Below, piece by piece: positions 59,403 to 64,000 of a stretch of DNA of 64,000 nt (the stretch's first letter is position 1; the number at the start of each line of letters is the position of its first letter). The stretch comes from Magnetospirillum gryphiswaldense MSR-1 v2 (GTDB taxonomy: Bacteria > Pseudomonadota > Alphaproteobacteria > Rhodospirillales > Magnetospirillaceae), in assembly GCF_000513295.1 (NCBI RefSeq), contig NC_023065.1, positions 2,650,501 through 2,714,500 on the forward strand, in the 5' to 3' direction. The position numbers and the translations under genes are program-made. The notes below the pieces were generated by a model. The model worked only from the letters and a program-made list of their open reading frames with translations, was not told the origin of the DNA and did not search any database.

Positions 59403-59768
59403 TCAGGCTGCCGCGTCGGCCATGACCTCGAAATGGGTGACGAAGCCGGTGAGGTAGGGCAGCCCGTGCGGGATGCCGGTTTCCCGCGCCGTGAGGCGGC
59501 TGATGGTCCAGGCCATCCAGCGGGCCACCGCCGCTTCAATTGCCGCCGCCAGCCCGAGACCGCGAAACAATCCGTTCGCGACGTCGTCGGCGAAGTGGCG
59601 GCCTTGGGTGCTGTCGAGGAAATCGCGTACCGCCGTGTCGGGGCAGCCGGTGACGAGTTGGATCGCAGGCATCGCCAAATTCCAGGCTTCGGCCTGGTCG
59701 GCGTGATCGCCCAAGGTGCCGAAAAAGCCCCAATCAATATTGGCGGTGGGGAGGATGGTGTTGGGCAT
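59403..59768 (-). CDS. Hypothetical phage protein, 121 aa
   Basis: A 121-residue protein from ATG 59768 (MPNTILPTANIDWGFFGTLG) with GGAGACCACC upstream. It is mainly helical, with HADQAEAWNLAMPAIQLVTG and GRHFADDVANGLFRGLGLAA. No family is recognised. It is the first gene of a minus-strand series (59768 to 58508) that diverges from the terminase genes; the gap 59769-59865 should hold both promoters. Confidence 0.6.
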   Translation of the reverse strand: MPNTILPTANIDWGFFGTLGDHADQAEAWNLAMPAIQLVTGCPDTAVRDFLDSTQGRHFADDVANGLFRGLGLAAAIEAAVARWMAWTISRLTARETGIPHGLPYLTGFVTHFEVMADAAA

Positions 59769-59865
59769 GGTGGTCTCCTCTGTTCGTGGGACCATCCATC
59801 GCTCTGTCGGCCCGGCACATCAACTGGAATAGCGGATCATTTCCTTTCGTTTTAAGGCTTCGATC

Positions 59866-60417
59866 ATGGGGGTGTCCGTTCGCGAATATGCCCGCAGGCG
59901 TGGCGTCAGCCATACCGCCGTGCGCAAGGCGGTGCAGACGGGCCGGATTCCCCAGGAGCCCGACGGCACCATCGACCCGGTAAAGGCCGACGCCGCCTGG
60001 GATTCCCAGACCGACCCGGCCCGACGGGCTGCAGTACCGCCGCCCTCAATGTTGCCCCCCGCCCAGAAGCCATCCTCGTCGCCATCACTCCAGCGCGAGA
60101 CCGTTCCGCCATTGCCCAGCACATCCGGCGCCACCTTCAACCAAGCCCGCACGGCCCATGAAGTCGCCAAGGCCCAGAAAGCCCGTATCCAGGTGGACCG
60201 CCTCAAGGAAGAGGTGGTCGATCGGGCGCGGGCCACCGCCCTGGTGTTCAAGTTGGCCCGGCAGGAACGCGATTCCTGGATCACCTGGCCCGCCCGCATT
60301 GCCGGGCAGATGGCGGCTGAAATCGGGATCGAACCGCATTTGATGCAGACCCTGCTGGAAACCCATGTGAGGGCCCATCTTGCCGAACTCGCCGAAATTG
60401 AGCCGACGTTCCGGTGA
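59866..60417 (+). CDS. Terminase small subunit (Nu1-like)
   Basis: A 183-residue protein. N-terminal HTH (MGVSVREYARRRGVSHTAVR, about 1-30), a Pro/Ser-rich linker, and a C-terminal helical part (KEEVVDRARATALVFKLARQ). The pattern is that of lambda Nu1-type small terminase subunits, which recognise the packaging site. It precedes and overlaps the large subunit gene by 38 bases. Confidence 0.78.
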   Translation: MGVSVREYARRRGVSHTAVRKAVQTGRIPQEPDGTIDPVKADAAWDSQTDPARRAAVPPPSMLPPAQKPSSSPSLQRETVPPLPSTSGATFNQARTAHEVAKAQKARIQVDRLKEEVVDRARATALVFKLARQERDSWITWPARIAGQMAAEIGIEPHLMQTLLETHVRAHLAELAEIEPTFR

Positions 60418-62365
60418 TCCTGGGGGTGAGGATTCCTTCGCCTTCCGGGGATCGGACGTCCTGCTCCAGGCGTGGCGCGATGGATTGCGTCCAGATCCGG
60501 CCCTGACCGTCTCGGAATGGGCCGATCAGCACCGCATGCTGTCCAGCCGGGCCTCGGCGGAGCCGGGCCGCTACCGCACGGCGCGCACACCTTATATGCG
60601 CGACATCATGGACGCGCTGTCGCCCACCAATCCGGTGCAGCGGGTGGTGTTCATGAAGGCGGCCCAGGTGGGGGCCACCGAGGCTGGTTGCTGCTTCATC
60701 GGCTTCGTCATCCACCATGCGCCGGGGCCGATGCTCTGCGTCCAGCCGACGGTGGAGATGGCGAAACGGGCCTCACGCCAGCGCATAGATCCGCTGATCG
60801 AGGAAAGCCCGGCTATCCGCGATCGGGTCAAACCGGCCCGCTCGCGCGACGCCGGCAATACCATGCTGTCGAAGGATTTCCCTGGCGGCACATTGGTGCT
60901 GACCGGTGCCAACAGTGCGGTGGGCCTGCGTTCCATGCCGGCCCGTTACCTGTTCCTCGACGAGGTCGACGCCTATCCGGCTTCCGCCGACGACGAAGGC
61001 GATCCGGTGGGGTTGGCCGAGGCGCGGTCTCTGACCTTCGCCCATCGCCGAAAGGTGTTCCTGGCCTCGACGCCGACCATCCGGGGCATGTCGCGGATCG
61101 AGCGGGAATACGAGGCCAGCGATCAGCGGCGGTTCTTCGTGCCGTGCCCCCATTGCGGGACCATGCAGTGGCTGAAATTCGAGCGCCTGCGCTGGGACAA
61201 GGGCCGCCCCGAGACGGTGCGCTATCACTGCGAAGCCTGCGAGCAGGAGATCGCCGAGCACCACAAAGGCGCCATGCTGGCGGCAGGCGTTTGGCGGGCG
61301 ACGGCCACGGGCACTGATCCCGGTACCATCGGCTTCCACATCTCGGCGCTGTATTCACCGCCGGGCTGGCAGTCGTGGCGCGACATCGTCCGCCTGTGGG
61401 AAGCGGCCCAGGGCAATGACGATGCCCTGCGGGTGTTCAAGAACACCGTGCTGGGCGAAACCTGGACCGAATCCGGCGAGGCCCCCGACTGGCAGCGGCT
61501 CTATGACCGCCGCGAGACCTGGGCCAATGGCAGTGTGCCGGAAGGCGCCCTGTTCCTCACCGCCGGGGCCGATGTCCAGAAGGACCGCGTCGAGATCGAT
61601 GTCTGGGCCTGGGGCCGCAACCTGGAAAGCTGGCTGGTAGACCACATCGTCATCGACGGCGGTCCCGAGAAGGCCGAAACCTGGACTGCGTTGGAGCAGG
61701 TGCTGGCGAAGACCTGGCAACATGCCAACGGTGCCGCCCTGAAGATCGCCCGTCTCGCCATCGACTCCGGCTACGAGTCCTCGGCGGTCTACACCTGGGG
61801 CCGCAGGGTGGGCGTAGGCCAAGTCTCGCCGATCAAGGGTGTCGAGGGCTTCAACCGCTCCAGCCCGGTGTCGGGGCCGACCTTTGTGGACGCTACCGAG
61901 GGCGGCAAGAAGGTGCGCCGTGGTGCCCGCCTCTGGACGGTGGCGGTGTCCACCTTCAAGTCGGAGACCTACCGGTACTTGCGCCTGGAGCGGCCCACCG
62001 ACGAGGAACTAGCCGAGGGAATCCGTTTCCCCGCCGGAACGGTGCATCTGCCATCGTGGTCGGATTCGGAATGGTGCAAGCAGTTCGTCGCCGAGCAGCT
62101 GGTGACGGTCAAGAACCGGCGCGGCTTCTCCAAGCTGGAATGGCAAAAGCTGCGCGAGCGCAACGAGGCGCTGGATTGCCGGGTCTATGCCCGCGCAGCC
62201 GCCTGGATCGTCGGTGCCGATCGCTGGTCAGAGGCTAAATGGCGGGATCTCGAGAAGCAGGTGGCGGCCACGGACTTTGCCTCTGCCAGTGACCCGGAGG
62301 CCGGGCAGATCCGCCGGATCGCTCGCCGACCCCGGCGGATCATCAAATTCAGTGGACTGAACTGA
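60380..62365 (+). CDS. Terminase large subunit (GpA family)
   Basis: A 661-residue protein starting at TTG 60380. The ATPase part has the Walker A-like KAAQVGATEAGCCF (about 93-106) and Walker B ARYLFLDEVDAYPAS (about 183-197). A zinc-like knuckle follows (CPHCGTMQW and CEACEQEIAE, about 257-300), and the nuclease domain has GADVQKDRVEIDVWAWG and LAIDSGYESSAVYTWG. It cuts the phage concatemer and pumps DNA into the head. An ATG start does not occur until residue 53, so the TTG start is accepted because it keeps the conserved N-terminal region. Confidence 0.92.
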   Translation: MPNSPKLSRRSGDPGGEDSFAFRGSDVLLQAWRDGLRPDPALTVSEWADQHRMLSSRASAEPGRYRTARTPYMRDIMDALSPTNPVQRVVFMKAAQVGATEAGCCFIGFVIHHAPGPMLCVQPTVEMAKRASRQRIDPLIEESPAIRDRVKPARSRDAGNTMLSKDFPGGTLVLTGANSAVGLRSMPARYLFLDEVDAYPASADDEGDPVGLAEARSLTFAHRRKVFLASTPTIRGMSRIEREYEASDQRRFFVPCPHCGTMQWLKFERLRWDKGRPETVRYHCEACEQEIAEHHKGAMLAAGVWRATATGTDPGTIGFHISALYSPPGWQSWRDIVRLWEAAQGNDDALRVFKNTVLGETWTESGEAPDWQRLYDRRETWANGSVPEGALFLTAGADVQKDRVEIDVWAWGRNLESWLVDHIVIDGGPEKAETWTALEQVLAKTWQHANGAALKIARLAIDSGYESSAVYTWGRRVGVGQVSPIKGVEGFNRSSPVSGPTFVDATEGGKKVRRGARLWTVAVSTFKSETYRYLRLERPTDEELAEGIRFPAGTVHLPSWSDSEWCKQFVAEQLVTVKNRRGFSKLEWQKLRERNEALDCRVYARAAAWIVGADRWSEAKWRDLEKQVAATDFASASDPEAGQIRRIARRPRRIIKFSGLN

Positions 62366-62367
62366 TC

Positions 62368-62577
62368 ATGACTCTCGACGAGATGAAGGCTGAGCGCGAG
62401 CGGGTGCTGGCGCGGCGTAACTCGCTGGTGGCTCGCGTCACGGTTGGCGACCGCACTGTCCAGTACGACCTGACCCAGGCCAATCACGTCCTGGCCGATC
62501 TCGACCGCCGCATCGCCGTGTTGGAAGGCAAGAAACCCCGCCGCCGCATTCTCGCCGTCGCCACCAAGGGATTGTAA
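62368..62577 (+). CDS. gpW-like head-tail joining protein
   Basis: A 69-residue protein (MTLDEMKAERERVLARRNSL) starting 2 bases after the terminase stop. Length, helical hairpin character and the QYDLTQANHVLADLDRRIAV segment match lambda gpW. It completes the head after packaging and prepares it for the tail. The portal gene follows after 2 bases. Confidence 0.82.
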   Translation: MTLDEMKAERERVLARRNSLVARVTVGDRTVQYDLTQANHVLADLDRRIAVLEGKKPRRRILAVATKGL

Positions 62578-62579
62578 CC

Positions 62580-64000
62580 ATGTTGTTGGGACTGCGCAGG
62601 AGGATCGGCGCCCTGATCGGCGGCTTCGAGGCCGCCCAGGGCAGCCGCCGGCTCAAGGGCTTCCAGCCCAGCCGCGCCCATGTCAATACCCTGATCGCGG
62701 CTGCCGGTTCCGACATCACGGCGCGAGCCCGTTATCTGGTGCGCAACAACGGCTACGCCCTCAACGCCGCCGAAAGCTGGACCGGCAACGCGGTGGGCAC
62801 CGGCATCAAGCCGTCGTCGCTGATCGCCGACAAGGATCTGAAGACTCGGGTGCAGCAGCTCTGGCTGGCCTGGACCGACGAGTCCGACGCCGAGAACCTG
62901 ACCGATTTCTACGGCCAGCAGCGCCGGGCCGCCCGCGAGGTGTTCATCGCCGGGGAAGTGTTCTTCCGCCTGCGCCCGCGTCGCCCGGAAGACGGCCTGA
63001 CTGTGCCGTTGCAGCTTCAGATGCTGCCGTCCGAGATGCTGCCCCTGACCCGAACCGAGGTTCTTCCCAACGGCAACGTGATCCGCCAGGGCATCGAGTT
63101 CGACCGCATCGGTCGGCGGGCGGCATATTGGTTTCTGCGGCGTCATCCCGGTGATCTCACCGATCCCGGCATGGTCGGCGAAATGGTGCGGGTGCCGGCC
63201 GCCGAAATCATCCACGTCATCGACCCGGTGGAATCCGGCCAGCTTCGTGGCGTCTCCCGGCTGGCCCCGGCAGTGGTGAAGCTGTTCCTGCTCGACCAGT
63301 ACGATGACGCAGAACTTGAGCGCAAGAAGATCGCGGCCATGTACGCGATGTTCGTCATCTCGCCGGCACCAACCGATATTATCGATGTGACCCCAGCCGA
63401 CGATGGTTCCGGCGACCGCATCGTCGAGGTCCAGCCCGGCCAGGTGGTGCCCTTGGAGCCGGGCGAGCAGATCCAGACCTCGGCCCCCGCCGATGTGGGC
63501 GGATCGTATGAGCCATTCGAGTATCGGACGCTGCTGCAGATCTCGGCCGCCACCGGCATCCCTTACGCCTATTTGTCCAACGACATGCTGAAGGCCAACT
63601 ACTCCAACTCGCGCATGGCGCTGCTGGAATTCCGCCGCCGGGTCGAGGCATGGCAGCACTCGGTGATGGTCCACCAGATGTGCAGGAAAGTGTGGCAGCG
63701 CTGGCTGGATGTGGCGGTGCTGTCCGGGGCGCTCGACATTCCCGGCTACGAGCGCAAACGCGCCAGCTTCATCGCCTGCTCCTGGCTGCCGCCGAAATGG
63801 GACTGGGTCGATCCGCTGAAGGACGCCAAGGCCGAGATCGAGCAGATCGGGGCGGGTCTGAAAAGCAGGACGCAAGCACTGGCCGAGCGTGGCTACGACG
63901 CCGAACAGGTCGATGCCGAGACTGCCACCGACCGGGAACGGGAACAGCGGTTGGGGCTGACCTTCGGTTCCGATCCGCCACCGCTCTTGTTGCCCCCACC
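62580..64000 (+). CDS. Phage portal protein (lambda family), partial
   Basis: From ATG 62580 (MLLGLRRRIGALIGGFEAAQ) the frame stays open to the window end, giving at least 473 residues. It carries lambda-family portal features: ARYLVRNNGYALNAAESWTG (about 51-70), REVFIAGEVFFRLRPRRPED (about 120-139), VIDPVESGQLRGVSRLAPAV, and ISAATGIPYAYLSNDMLKAN (about 322-341). It forms the dodecameric DNA channel. The C-terminus, and the expected prohead protease gene, lie beyond the window. Confidence 0.9.
   Translation, partial: MLLGLRRRIGALIGGFEAAQGSRRLKGFQPSRAHVNTLIAAAGSDITARARYLVRNNGYALNAAESWTGNAVGTGIKPSSLIADKDLKTRVQQLWLAWTDESDAENLTDFYGQQRRAAREVFIAGEVFFRLRPRRPEDGLTVPLQLQMLPSEMLPLTRTEVLPNGNVIRQGIEFDRIGRRAAYWFLRRHPGDLTDPGMVGEMVRVPAAEIIHVIDPVESGQLRGVSRLAPAVVKLFLLDQYDDAELERKKIAAMYAMFVISPAPTDIIDVTPADDGSGDRIVEVQPGQVVPLEPGEQIQTSAPADVGGSYEPFEYRTLLQISAATGIPYAYLSNDMLKANYSNSRMALLEFRRRVEAWQHSVMVHQMCRKVWQRWLDVAVLSGALDIPGYERKRASFIACSWLPPKWDWVDPLKDAKAEIEQIGAGLKSRTQALAERGYDAEQVDAETATDREREQRLGLTFGSDPPPLLLPP

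Overview
The window is high-GC DNA with alphaproteobacterial gene content (GTA-type holin, DUF6441, DUF6900 and DUF3489 phage genes, a NhaD antiporter, many c-di-GMP proteins). A member of the Rhodospirillales such as Magnetospirillum is the best guess. This rests on gene content and protein style, not on a search.

Two plus-strand blocks of a lambda-headed, long-tailed prophage flank about 30 kb of non-phage DNA. The left block (1-17.6 kb) runs from the end of a head decoration gene through major capsid, head-tail adaptor, tail terminator, tail tube, tail chaperone (with an apparent -1 frameshift extension), tape measure, tail tip genes, a seven-bladed RCC1-type fibre, NlpC/P60 peptidase, TipJ, GH19 endolysin and holin, and stops at a 15-bp terminator stem. 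Two minus-strand cargo insertions interrupt it: an unrecognised 242-aa gene and a DinJ/YafQ toxin-antitoxin pair. The right block (47.9-64 kb) holds early genes (zinc-finger protein, RecD-like helicase, Toprim/VirE primase-helicase, RuvC, methyltransferases, HU) and then packaging genes (terminase small and large subunits, gpW, portal). It is cut off inside portal. Portal at the right edge and decoration protein at the left edge are neighbours in such phages, so either two related prophages lie in the same orientation or the molecule is circular or rearranged.

The central region has three parts. From 18.1 to 28.5 kb, all on the minus strand, lie a P-type ATPase/nhaD pair and a tight operon of a small unknown gene, a membrane-anchored OtsA, OtsB, a GH15 hydrolase and a diguanylate cyclase. 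Fragments of a second otsA and a second nhaD lie between the two units. At 29.3-33.2 kb is a 1,314-residue CBS/PAS/GAF histidine kinase. From 34 to 45.4 kb is a signalling cluster: an anchored periplasmic binding protein paired with a GGDEF/EAL protein, a zinc-ribbon protein, a BLUF photoreceptor, a hybrid kinase with a REC-AraC regulator, and a protein in which a binding-protein domain is fused to PAS-GGDEF.

From 45.6 to 47.9 kb is a decaying recombinase module. The serine recombinase has lost its catalytic N-terminus, and its broken 5' end abuts the broken 5' end of an early phage gene. Other notable signals are two different short-repeat arrays in the phage early region and a cytosine methyltransferase gene wrecked by an internal deletion.
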